A stretch of DNA of 64,000 bases from Epiperipatus broadwayi. Taxonomy: Eukaryota; Onychophora; Udeonychophora; Euonychophora; Peripatidae. Of the stretch, positions 35,891-45,509 are shown piece by piece. The translations under genes were made by a program, and so were the position numbers. Location: NCBI GenBank assembly GCA_028023455.1, contig JAQFVV010013077.1, positions 124,001 to 188,000 of the forward strand. Reading direction: 5' to 3'. The notes beneath the pieces were generated by a model. It was not told the DNA's origin. It saw only the letters and a list, made by a program, of their open reading frames with translations, and ran no database searches. Numbering within the stretch: the first letter of the stretch is position 1; each line of letters opens with the position of its first letter.

Positions 35891-36430
35891 AAATATTAGT
35901 ATATTATAAAATGTTTAGATTGTTTTAAAGATAATAAAGAATTAACAAATGTTGGAACTACAAAGAATAAAATGGCAACAAAATTAACACAGTATTTAAA
36001 TGATAAAAATTCTGCAGTTTATGGTCATATGAGTAAATTTAAACGTAAAGATTTTAAAATAGAACCTTTAGAATATATTAGATCGTATTAAGAAAGAATT
36101 ATAAAAGAAGGAATTTATATTAATGAAATGAAACCTGCAATGAATAGGATGTTAATTGAAAAAAAAGAGCACAATAAATTGATTTAATTAAATAATTATA
36201 AGAATTTTTTTTTAAAAAAGGTATGTAAGAAACGAATGTAATGAAAAGTTAAGATTGTTTGTTAGAAGAGGTTTAAGTTAAAAAGCATTTGTATTTTATT
36301 ATATGTATTATGTAATATTTGTAGACTATAAAATAACATAGTCGAAACATTGGAGTATATTATTGTACATTATAATAGTTCATATTATAATAAATTAAGA
36401 TTTATACAGAAGTTTGTGCGTGGGTTGTAT
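35891..36430 (+). pseudogene. Penelope-like element GIY-YIG and 3' end, inverted partner
   Basis: The plus strand reads IIKCLDCFKDNKELTNVGTT, AVYGHMSKFKRKDFKIEPLE and INEMKPAMNRMLIEKKEHNK (one internal stop near 36090). This is the C-terminal endonuclease region of the same family as 34460-35890. The 3' motif TAGACTATAAAATAACATAG then TCGAAAC lies at 36322-36348 and the tail runs to about 36430. The two fragments lie head to head and join near 35890. Confidence 0.75.
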
Positions 36431-36710
36431 ATATTTTGAAATTAATTGACTATTTTTAAAATACAAGACTGTGTTTGTTATTTTTTAATTTATTTTAACT
36501 TATCAATTTCCCATCATTCAAGATTTTTATGACAAATTCATTGATTATTTTTTCTATATTTTTTATGTTCGTGCATTCCTTTTTTTTTTTTTACCAATTT
36601 AGGCAGTTCAATAGTAAGAAATGATAATAGTGATGGAGTTGGCAACAATTATAACAATAAATTTCTATTATAATTTTTTTAATAGATAAAATAACATGGA
36701 TAAAACATAC

Positions 36711-37104
36711 TAAGTACCACTAATAAAGTACCTAGGTATTAGTCCTGCAACATAGGGTAGATGGTACGCCTTTTCACATCCACAATAATTAAAAATTATA
36801 TATTCACATACATTATCGCAAATATTATATTGTAGTATAATTTCATGTACACCAGCGCTTTGCACTGGCAAAACCATTTCCCCCCTCTCTGTAAACTATG
36901 GCACTTTGCACCGGCATTGTAGATGTGAAAAGGTGTACCATCTCCCCTACATTGCAGGACTAGTTGGCAGGAAAGGAGAAAAATGGCTTTGCCAGCTGGT
37001 GTACACAGGGAATTAAACTATAATATATTTGCGATAATGTATGTTAATTTATAATTTTTAATTATTGCAGATGTGTAGGACTAATACCTAAGTACCACTA
37101 ATAA
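36711..37104. repeat. Palindromic repeat, family P, copy 2, with TSD
   Basis: Same palindromic unit as 33932-34290 (ggtattagtcctgcaacat to tgtaggactaatacc). The insertion 36727-37088 is flanked by a perfect 16-bp direct repeat, taagtaccactaataa, at 36711-36726 and 37089-37104. A duplication this long points to retrotransposition-type insertion rather than a typical cut-and-paste MITE. Confidence 0.75.
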
Positions 37105-37173
37105 TAATAAAAATTGTAATGATTAAAATCACCCAAAACTTTCAGGATATATAATATATTTATAAAATTTTAC

Positions 37174-37250
37174 CTGAATAAAACTTGCATTTATATAATC
37201 AGAACCAGGTATGCTATCAAGTTCTGTTAAAACAACTCTTGAATGATCAT
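37174..37250 (-). CDS. PTP exon: DHSRV ... DYINASF
   Basis: A 77-bp exon between acceptor tatgttatag and donor CAG|gtaaaa. After two bases completing a split codon it encodes DHSRVVLTELDSIPGSDYI and NASFIQ. DHSRV-L and DYINASFI are the conserved phosphatase motifs that follow KNRYKDI. It ends in phase 0, joining cleanly to the 30443 exon. The preceding exon must end in phase 1 and has not been identified with confidence. Confidence 0.93.
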
Positions 37251-37517
37251 CTATAACATATATATGTATATAATATAAGTTGTATAATATTAAATTAAAA
37301 TCATACATAGTGGAGAATCATAAAACAAACTATCAAAACATTCTAAAAAATATAATATGAAATCAATTACATTAGAAAAAAATATATAGATATATCAAAA
37401 TGTTAATACAAATTGACAAATGATTAGTTACTGTATGAATGGAAAATTATATAAATAATAATAAATATACATATATTATATATAGAGCTCACAAAATAAG
37501 CTCTTAACAAGCTTTGA

Positions 37518-37580
37518 GAATATCCCCAACCCCAGACCAGTTTCTGCTACTGGCATCATCAGTGAGGTGCTAGGATATTC
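37518..37580 (-). ncRNA. Hammerhead ribozyme, apparently intact (family B)
   Basis: Minus strand: outer stem I GAAUAUCC (37580-37573), internal loop UAGC, inner stem I ACCUCA (37568-37563), core CUGAUGA (37562-37556), stem II UGC/GCA around CAGUA, GAAA (37544-37541), stem III A-U and C-G with loop UG, triplet GUC (37537-37535), UGGGGU pairing back, internal loop UGG, and GGAUAUUC (37525-37518) closing eight pairs. The internal loop in stem I is where natural hammerheads make their loop-loop contact. Stem II is short (three pairs). Confidence 0.82.
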
Positions 37581-37700
37581 AAGCATTAGATTAAAAATAC
37601 CATGACAAGCCCAGCACTTATCTAATGTATAATTATTAAGTAGAAAATCTGAATTTTTCAGAAATCCATATGTCTTCCAACCGAGCTATCTAACTTAAAT

Positions 37701-37744
37701 AGCCACCTCACTGATGACACTCATAGCAGAAACCGGCATGGGGT
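37701..37744 (+). ncRNA. Hammerhead ribozyme motif (family B, cleavage site lost)
   Basis: Core CUGAUGA (37711-37717), GAAA (37729-37732) and CCUCA are intact. The cleavage triplet reads GCA instead of GUC (37736-37738) and stem II is CACUCAUAGCA. Probably inactive. Confidence 0.6.
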
Positions 37745-38089
37745 TGGGGATATTCTCAAAGCTTGTTAACAGCTTATTTTGCGAGCTCTATATATAACAT
37801 TTGTAAATACAAGCTTATTAAATTAGGTCATGTGACATCTGACTTGATTTTTTTTTTTTAATATACATATATAAATAAAGAAACAAATATATATATACTA
37901 ATAAAGGTAAAGTATATCACTAATACTAACTCATGGAATAATGCTGGAGAAATAAACTACTCATCAGGCTGACCAATTAGCACTGAGAGTTTACGAATTT
38001 TACATCCTTGTTTTACCTTCTCAAAATAACTAGTCTAATATTTTATTATGGTGAATCTTCATTTATATGTTCATTATAAATTAAAATAG

Positions 38090-38170
38090 CGATTATTGAG
38101 CAGAATGGTATTGGCTCCAAAACATTGAAAGCCCGGTCAAGCAATTTTAAATAAGATTGCCGTAATAATT
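38090..38170 (+). repeat. Possible Penelope-like 3' end motif
   Basis: gagcagaatggtattggctc followed by caaaacattgaaagc has the spacing of the Penelope-type hairpin and CGAAACG string seen nearby, but the match is weak and no tail or coding remnant is seen. Confidence 0.25.
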
Positions 38171-38792
38171 ATTAATTGCCCACACATTCTTTTGGGATAT
38201 AATTTTACAAATAATTTAAGCATTTAAAATGTATTAACATGCTACATATAGGACTATACACTAACAACAAAAAATAACATTACTAAAATTTTATTCCATA
38301 CTACAGAAAAGTTAATAGATATATTAAATATAAAACTTAATTCATATGAAAACAGTATAAAAGTAAAAATAATGTTTACTTCAAATAAAATAAAGTACTT
38401 CAACACTATATCTTAAGTTTGAACATAAATATATGACCCAATTGTTGCTTATCATAGAATAGAAATTATGCGCATTAATCAAATATACATAATATTAGTC
38501 TAACTACATTAATAAAAAACACATTTAAGCTTTTTACCTATTTAAGTAAACTGTATTAATATAATTTTGACTGCATATGTATTGGTCATTATTTCAGGCT
38601 CAAATACTATGTTTTTAATAAAATATTATTTTCTTAGTAGAAGAAATATTTGAAATACAGGAATTCTTCATATACCAGGAACTTAATTGTAAATATAGGG
38701 GGGGATTTGAACACAGATTTTCGAGCACTCTTGAACTACCCATACTATCTCATACCACTGATACACATGACCACACACGTGTAGAAAAGATA

Positions 38793-38853
38793 AATAATCA
38801 CCAATATACATATTTCGTGCTGAACCAGCACTCATCAGTTGGTCCAGATTATC
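38793..38853 (-). ncRNA. Hammerhead ribozyme, intact by inspection
   Basis: All core residues are consensus: CUGAUGA (38838-38832) and GAAA (38816-38813). Stem II is five perfect pairs, GUGCU with AGCAC, around GGUUC. Stem III is three pairs (A-U, U-A, A-U) with a two-base UG loop, ending in triplet AUA (38807-38805). Cleavage is predicted between 38805 and 38804. Stem I pairs ACCAA (38843-38839) with UUGGU (38804-38800), then after a three-base UGG bulge GAUAAUC (38853-38847) with GAUUAUU (38799-38793). This is the best-preserved motif in the window. Confidence 0.88.
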
Positions 38854-38904
38854 ATCTCCCATACTTATATAGCACTGATTATATATATGTGTGTGTGTGT
38901 GGGA

Positions 38905-38975
38905 GATGATGATCTATACCAACTGATGAGTGCTGGTCCACACAAAATACTATATTGATGATTATTTACCTTTTC
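38905..38975 (+). ncRNA. Hammerhead motif, degraded inverted partner
   Basis: CUGAUGA (38923-38929) and GUGCU are kept, but the partner strand reads ACCACAC-like sequence and GAAA has become AAAA. Inactive by prediction. It is the mirror copy of 38793-38853. Confidence 0.6.
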
Positions 38976-39446
38976 TACATGTGTACGGTCAGGTATATCA
39001 GTGGTGTGATAGTGTAGATAGTTGAAGGGTGCTTGAAAATCTGTGTTCAAATCCCCTATATTTACAATTAGCAGAAATAATTATATTCTAAAGGTCACTA
39101 TAAATTCATAACTATAATTGTTTAATGATTATTATAAGAGAATATAAACTATGAATACATCAAATAAATTTCTAAGAAACAATACCAACTTTTTTTATAT
39201 ATAAATAATATTTCTCCACTATCTTCAGTGTCTCAAATATTCACATTTATTTTTTTCTATAACAAGATTTAATATACTATCATCTGGATATACTTTAAAT
39301 GATCACCAAATAAGCATGTATTCCACATTAAAATAACATCATAAAAATATGTCATTCAATTTCCTTGAGAGGTTTTCATTAATTCTGGATTTAAAGTAAA
39401 ATGTTTAATATTAGCTTCATTAAAGAAAACTTGAGTATATCTTTAC

Positions 39447-39528
39447 CTTTTACAAAGCCACCATCCTCAAAGTCAATCAGAATATGATGGCCAATGAAAC
39501 CATAAATTTTATTAGAATACTCTAAACT
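39447..39528 (-). CDS. Possible upstream exon of the PTP gene (uncertain)
   Basis: An 82-bp open segment between a good acceptor (tagattttcccag) and donor (AAAAG|gtaaag) on the minus strand. It translates SLEYSNKIYGFIGHHILI then DFEDGGFVK. It ends in phase 1, exactly what the 37250 exon needs, and joining them gives FVKDDHSRVVL. Against it: the family has KNRYKDI-P at this point, which is absent. It may be a lineage-specific or chance exon. Confidence 0.22.
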
Positions 39529-40619
39529 CTGGGAAAATCTATTCTCAACTTTATTAGTAGTGCTTTTAATGGAAAATTGTAAAATATAACATTTAAGTTC
39601 TTTTCAAATGAAAGCTATTCACTATTTGGTACTGAATTTTTCAACTAATTAGATATAAATTGAACCCTCATCAAAATTTGAGAGATTGATAATCTGCTTT
39701 GAAAGGTTTTCAGGATTAGCACAAGTTATACAAAAGAGATAAAGACATGAGGTTGACAATTTATCTAGATAGCTTAGAATTATTTTCAGATGCTCATTGC
39801 TAAGGTTTACAGCCTTGTTAAAACTATTACTGAAATAATAGTGAGTGTTTAATAAAATTTATAATTACAACTTTAAATTAGAAGATAATGTAATAATAGG
39901 ACTTGATTCTTCACAGTTCCACAAAAATTGAAACACTTTGGGGGAAAGTGGTATCCATCAGCTACGCTAGCCTAGAATTTGAGCTCGTGCTAGTTAAACC
40001 TTGAAATTTTTTCATGCCACAAATAAGGATTTTTGTTTCAGGCAAACAGCTCTAGTCAAACCAGAAAGCCATACAATAATGGCAAGAAATAGGTACCCAA
40101 TCATTCTTAGCTTTAAAAAAATGCCAATTAATCTGAAATTGGTCAGATAAAAGTTGATTCATTGACTCTAAAAATAAAAAAAAAATAGAATTGTGTGTGA
40201 TATTGTTAGAAAAGGCTCCTTCTTTTGTGAATGTTGAGTCCATATTTATAATTATCTATTTTTTAAAGTTATAAATTTTGTGTGAGTATTGATCTAATGG
40301 CATCATACATCATATTTTCAAATATGGTACAGAATTCATCAACATTAAAGCAAAGCCAATTCAGATATATTTTAAATCAATTAAAATTCAATAAGATGAA
40401 ATGTAATTTATATTTGAATCAAACCTATGATTGCAATTCCACTAACTTTTATCTCATCAGCCATAAAATCTTATGAACAAATGAATTCAATATCAATTAT
40501 ATTCCACTGAATTCTATCTTTTCGGCCCATAAAGTCTTATAAGATGGCCCAAAAAATATAATAGTGTAGACTTGTAAGTTAATATTAACATTATATTAGA
40601 CCTCTCTTGCTAAACAATT

Positions 40620-41062
40620 TATAATGAAATCATTATTTTTTCAATTATATTACCAGTTCTTACTTATGGATCTAAGACTTAGACACTTAAGCAATATAGA
40701 GACTTCTGATCACTCAAAGAAGTATGGAGAAATGCATGAAGGAGTAACAAGAAGAATCAAAAACAATTTATGGGTAAGAGAACAAACAGGTGTTACTGAC
40801 CTCATAGAAAAAATTAAAAGACTGAAGTGAGTGTTGGCTGGACATATTGCTAGAAGAAATGATAATAGATGGACAATTGAAATCTTAAACTGGATTCCAA
40901 GAGATTGTAAAAGATCCAGAAAGAGGCTACATATGAGATGGATGAAATAAAAAAGTGTGCAGGGGTGATGTTGAGAAGAGAAACTAAAGATCAGAGAAGA
41001 TAGACTGAACTTGGAGAGACTTTCATCCTGCAATGGATTGATAATGTTTGATGATGATGATT
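40620..41062 (+). mobile_element. RTE-like LINE 3' end fragment
   Basis: The plus strand reads RIKNNLWVREQTGVTDLIEK then, after a stop, GHIARRNDNRWTIEILNW and IPRDCKRSRKR, then the 3' UTR ending in gatgatgatgat at about 41049-41061. The GHIAR-DNRW block is typical of the C-terminus of RTE/BovB-related endonuclease-reverse transcriptases. Same family as 26.4, 30.7 and 58-60.7 kb. Confidence 0.75.
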
Positions 41063-41577
41063 ATCAAATGAAAAAAAAATCATTATTTCATTAATATTAG
41101 AAGATACCAGATAAATAATAACATTTTGTCTTGAAAACTCATATTAACACCAAGAGATAGATATGTTTTTATGATAATATTAGAATTTCTTTGATTATTA
41201 CTTTTTTCGATTGAACTGTCACAATTATACTTCAGGAATGGTTACATATCACTTAACAAAAAACTGTTTACCTAAATCATTTGCACCAATGACTGCTTGT
41301 AATCCAAATAGTTCAATGATATTTTGTGAACATATAGATCCATATTTTTAACACATATAATGATGGCTAATTAATTATAGATAAAATGTTTCAAAAATAA
41401 AGTACAAAAAAATTTTTTTAACCAATTAAAAAATAGCCTGGAGAAAAAAAAAAGAAAATCCGCAAAAGAAATATTACTGAATTGATAGTCAAAACCTGCT
41501 CAATAGAATTAAAATATACCTTGAAACAACTTTTGGCAAGAAAAAATTTTATATTAAAAGTTCTCAACAACATTCAC

Positions 41578-42551
41578 TCTAGAAGTTAGACTCTTTAGAG
41601 TCAGGCTTTAACCTATATCATATGGGTCTTAAATGTTTATAATAGTCAAACAATATATTTATTTGCCGATAGAGGGATGTAAAGTATTTACATATACTTC
41701 CTGTCAAGTTTTCATATGAGAGATGCAAAAAGTAAAATGAAAATATTTGATAGATTACAGTTTGCGGATAATAAAAAAAATAGCCAAAATAGTATTTAAT
41801 TGGGTTATGAGTAAAGGGCAGGCAACAAGATGGATGAAAAAGTAAGGCAGTGTGCAAAAGATTTGGATAAAGAATTTATATCAGTATATTTGTACAAAAG
41901 ATGGGATGATTGTGTTAGGAGGATTGTTGAGTGTTATAGTGGTAAGGAATGGGATAAAAGAATAGATTTATTAATAAAGAATAGGGAGTTAGAGAGATGG
42001 AGAACTAGTATGGAGAGTAAAAAGAGTTTAAATATATATAGAAATAAACAGAATATTAAGTGCGAGTTAATATATGATAATAGTAAGGAAAGTAGTTTAT
42101 TGTTTAAGGCTCGAATAGGATCTTTAGCAACAAGAGAATATACATGTAAATGGAAAAATATGAGTGATTTAGTCTGTAAATAATAAAAAATATTAGGCAT
42201 CTGTTAATTGAATGTAAATGCTTGAAAACGGAAAGGGCACATATAATGAAGCTATGGAAAAATAAATATGAAAAAAGTGATTATACAGAAAGTGGATTAT
42301 TGGTTTTTATGCTGGGTTTGGAAAAAGATAAGGGGGATTTAAATATAAAGGCCACAGTTGATAAAGATTATGTTGTGGAAATGGAATGGCTGCAGAATAT
42401 GGGAAAATTTAGACTGGGGAATGTAAAATTAAGTAGCTAACAGGTTTCTCTGGGCATAATTGCTGAGAGATTCTTGATTTCGTTTAAGAAGTTACAGTAC
42501 ATCACATCACATCCCGTAAGCTTAATAAATAATTACAACTTCTAGAAGTTA
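41578..42551 (+). mobile_element. CR1-like LINE 3' end, 5'-truncated, with TSD
   Basis: An 11-bp direct repeat, tctagaagtta, at 41578-41588 and 42541-42551 bounds the insertion. From about 41700 the plus strand reads the ORF2 C-terminus: IAKIVFNWVMSKGQATRWM, KDLDKEFISVYLYKRWDD, ARIGSLATREYTCKW, then after a frame change HLLIECKCLKTERAH and the stop near 42440, with a short 3' UTR ending in cttaataaataattacaac. It is close to the LINE at 17.3-21.4 kb and supplies the 3' part missing there. The first 100 bp resemble the 7.2 kb repeat and may be a separate or inverted piece. Confidence 0.78.
41830..42440 (+). pseudogene. CR1-like ORF2 C-terminal fragment
   Basis: Two frames joined by a stop/frameshift near 42183 give about 190 residues of the region after the reverse transcriptase. 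A C-H-type knuckle (CKW, SDLVCK, HLLIEC, CLKTE) matches the terminal zinc-knuckle of such ORF2 proteins. It ends at a natural stop near 42440. No endonuclease or RT is present, so it is a dead 5' truncation. Confidence 0.7.
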
Positions 42552-43084
42552 AAGTTTATAGCCATAAAATTTCATTAAATTTTACTCTTAATAGTTTTCT
42601 TAAAAAAAAAAAAAAAAGATATATAAATTAAATACACTAATTAAATAACATATTTAAAATAATAGCATTATAGATTGTATGTATAATTTATTATTCATAC
42701 TCTACTAATTCTTATTAAATTTGTTTGATATTTTAAATTTATTAATTTTTTTTCCAAAAACATTTCATTTATATAAAATTAGGATACTTCTTAATGAATT
42801 GAATAGTTTCATGAAGTTGTACTAAATAATACGATTGAATAAATTTTGGCAAAAAATAGCAAGCAATAATCTTATCACTACTACAATTAATTATTGAATA
42901 TTATTACTTATTCTGTAATTTTGACAATAAATTACGTAACTGCAATTTTCAAATAAATAAAAAGGTAAAGGTATTCAATATATTTGCATCCATAAAAATA
43001 TAACAGAAGATTGTATCATATTATAACTTCATTTTTTTATTTTTACATTATGACCAATTCAGATCTTTAACCTCTAGCTAATGT

Positions 43085-43253
43085 CTGCCCCCCATTGGAT
43101 AACTAGTTGAGTTGCCTATGGTCTCCTATCTAAAAGTGAAATCATAAGGCTGCTTATGATATGAAAAACTTTTCAAGGTTTATTCAGCATTGACTTCAAA
43201 CCCTAGTCATGGACAAGCCATAAAAAGATGCACCAACCATTATGCCATAAAGC
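43085..43253 (-). mobile_element. Degenerate tRNA-derived SINE
   Basis: The minus strand starts GCTTTATGGCATAATGGTTG with box A-like TGGCATAATGGTTGG, then box B-like GGGTTTGAAGTC at 43203-43192. A non-tRNA body follows (GCAGCCTTATGATTTCAC, TAGGAGACCATAGGCAAC). No poly(A) or target-site duplication seen. A different family from the SINEs at 10 and 29 kb. Confidence 0.5.
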
Positions 43254-45509
43254 ATAGATTCTGGTATTTACTTTGAGCAGGAAGGCCACTGAAGATATAA
43301 TTACAAAGAATCTTGGACAAAGTAATTACTCTATTTATAAGACAAAAGTTTTTTCTTTTAAAAACTAATCTGAAAAAAGGTAATAAAGTGGATAATGCTC
43401 AACATATAATTGCCCTATTGAATCAAATAAAACAGCATATAAATATTTAATTTCCAACTCAATAGATCAGTTAAATAGGCTTCTAGGATAATATACCCAA
43501 ATGAAAACAAATCAAAAAAAAATCCTCCAATTTTTTCCAGATTTTTTTCTCGGAGAATATTTTCCTTAAAATTTTTTACTACCATTATTAAACATATGTA
43601 AATATAAAGATCATACTAAAGTAGTCAGTAACTTTGTGTGACATTATTTAATCAGATTTGTATCTGACTTACACTATAAATATCACTATATGCTACTAGT
43701 ATATGTGTGACCAAATATTTAACGGTCCCATAAAACTATAGTATGCAAGATTATTAAAAGGATGCATAAGATTGAGAGATCAGATTGGCAAGAAAACATC
43801 CTTTATACATAATTAGAAAAAATGTTTCTTTATCTTTCTGAAAATAACCACATGGTTACAAAATAACCTGTAAAAATTCATCAGGTGCCGTCGAACCATC
43901 AATATGCTTCTAATAGGCCCGGAGATTACAACTTACAATAACTGATAGCATCCAGCATGATATCTACAAAATATATTAGTATACTGATTGCAATTGCTCG
44001 CTACACAATTGCTAGCAACCCGGCAGACATTTTTAACAAAATATTGCATTTCTCTTTACATATATCTACTGCTACATCATATCCTTCAAGTTTGATAATA
44101 ACATGTGGTCATTTGGAATCATTGCAAATATATTTGGAGGTCCGGCCTTTATAAACATTTTGCTCATTGACTAATGTTAAGGATGTCCATTACCAGTGCA
44201 ACTGCTGCTTAAATAAAATGCTCTTTGATAGAGCATTTTCCCTATCATTATCCAGAGATCAGTCAGAGTCTAATCTGTTGCTTTCAGAATGACAGAAGAG
44301 CTTTTCTGGCACCACAATTACTAAATAAGCACATCAATCCTAGCAACCTGATGTACATAGGCTGCAATTAGTTACATAGAGCAACCATTTGTATATAGGC
44401 TATGATGGCATTTCTTTGAAAAATATCTAACTGCTTATAGATTTCGCAAAATATCCTAACACTTTTAGTTTTTAATACATATGACAGCAGAATCGGCCAA
44501 AATATTTCATTTATCATACATCAAAGACAAAATGATTGTCTTGAACTCATTTTGCAATTATATCTCATAGAAATCACATAAAATTAGCTGATAAATTTAC
44601 TGATTACCTACTGGCTAGTCCACACTGATTTGCTTTAAGTCCACTTTAGATAAAGCAATTTCTTTATCAAGCAATGCATTTGTGATCATTAAAAACCTTG
44701 AATGTGTAGAGATATAGTAAATTTGATTAGGTAAAATATGGGAGGCAGTGGTTTCCATGCACGCTATAAAATTAATTGGCAAAAAAAAAAGCTTTGTGAG
44801 AAAAGCCAATTCAAATGTTTGTAGTTATTCAACTGAATACATCGTACTTACATATTAGGATGTTGATGATAAAAAATATATTCACAAATTGTTAGAGTGT
44901 GTAGTCATAATAACAAATAAAGTTTGTGGGAAGAGGGATGGGATAAAAATAATTTTTAAAAATTAATTCTTTCTAATTTGACAGGAAACAACCTGGTTAA
45001 TGTCTAATTCTTCAGTTTAATCTAAGATGTAAAAAAAAGCAACATCATATAATGAAAGTGAAAATTTATTGCACAGAAATTATTGAAAATGTCAACTAAA
45101 GATAAATTTGCAAAAATATTAGGACGTTCGTTTTTATTTCTATTTTTGAATGCTGCTGCTTTTATAGTGATTTTGTATTTTAATTCGGTTTTTGTCCTAA
45201 ATTAGTTATTTTTTTAATAAAAAATTTAAAATTGAAGCTTTTGTTCAATGAAGTTTTTCATTTTAATATAAGAAAGTTTCTTGTTTCATTTAGTTGATAA
45301 AAGCTATTTTATCTCCTAATTATTTTGAAATTAATTCATCAATATTTCTTCTTGACTTTGGATTGATTTTTTTTTTCCTAGAAAAAAGTATTTCTTTTAA
45401 GTCTGGGTGCAGTTAAAATGTTCTACATTAATAAAATGATTGCTTTCCCATTGGTAAAAGAAGATACTCGATCTAAGCAATATTGGACAAAGGCAAATGT
45501 GAATTCAGG
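43254..45509. other. Stretch with no assigned element
   Basis: Composition is uneven, with slightly GC-richer pieces at 43870-44420 that look like a decayed insertion. The 65-codon plus frame 43957-44154 has no recognisable motif. No exon could be supported. Confidence 0.4.

Larger units (their letters stand above)
5429..37250 (-). other. Gene span: PTP-PEST-type tyrosine phosphatase (partial)
   Basis: Six minus-strand exons reconstruct most of a classical tyrosine phosphatase catalytic domain, which removes phosphate from phosphotyrosine through a cysteinyl-phosphate intermediate. KCERYW together with CSAGCGRTG (C where most classical PTPs have V) is the signature of the PTPN12/PTPN18/PTPN22 subgroup, cytosolic enzymes that usually carry long C-terminal PEST-rich tails. 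Introns measured here are about 6.7, 3.0, 4.7, 11.4 and 5.3 kb and are packed with retroelements. Not found: the exon with the KNRY motif (expected right of 37250), a small exon between 10812 and 5486, and everything after VQTK. The subgroup is assigned from motifs; the exact orthologue is not determined. Confidence 0.88.
37464..37872. mobile_element. Palindromic family B hammerhead element with TSD
   Basis: The insertion 37477-37859 is flanked by a 13-bp direct repeat, aatatacatatat, at 37464-37476 and 37860-37872. Two family B arms (37490-37580 inverted; 37695-37790 direct) each carry a hammerhead, pointing away from each other around a central region of about 120 bp. The right end has gtcatgtgacatctgacttg. 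It lies upstream of the first recognised PTP exon, probably in an intron. Confidence 0.8.
38700..39060. mobile_element. Palindromic hammerhead/tRNA-like element
   Basis: Two copies of one unit lie head to head around 38860-38905. Each unit, read outward, has a hammerhead, gattatttatcttttctacac, then a tRNA-like module with TATCAGTGGT (box A-like) and GTGTTCAAATCCCC (box B), and ends CCCCTATATTTACAATT. The left unit (minus, 38853-38700) is better preserved than the right (plus, 38905-39060). Both outer ends carry the same tail, so no target-site duplication can be separated. A self-cleaving ribozyme next to a Pol III-type promoter module is the architecture of SINE-like hammerhead elements. 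Confidence 0.75.

Noticed and set aside
41270-41345. Open segment ending at a donor-like gtaaac (IIELFGLQAVIGANDL on the minus strand) as an exon
   Set aside because: No acceptor is visible upstream and the text matches no phosphatase segment.
43957-44154. 65-codon plus frame as a small gene
   Set aside because: No recognisable motif, no splice or promoter context; sits in a decayed region.
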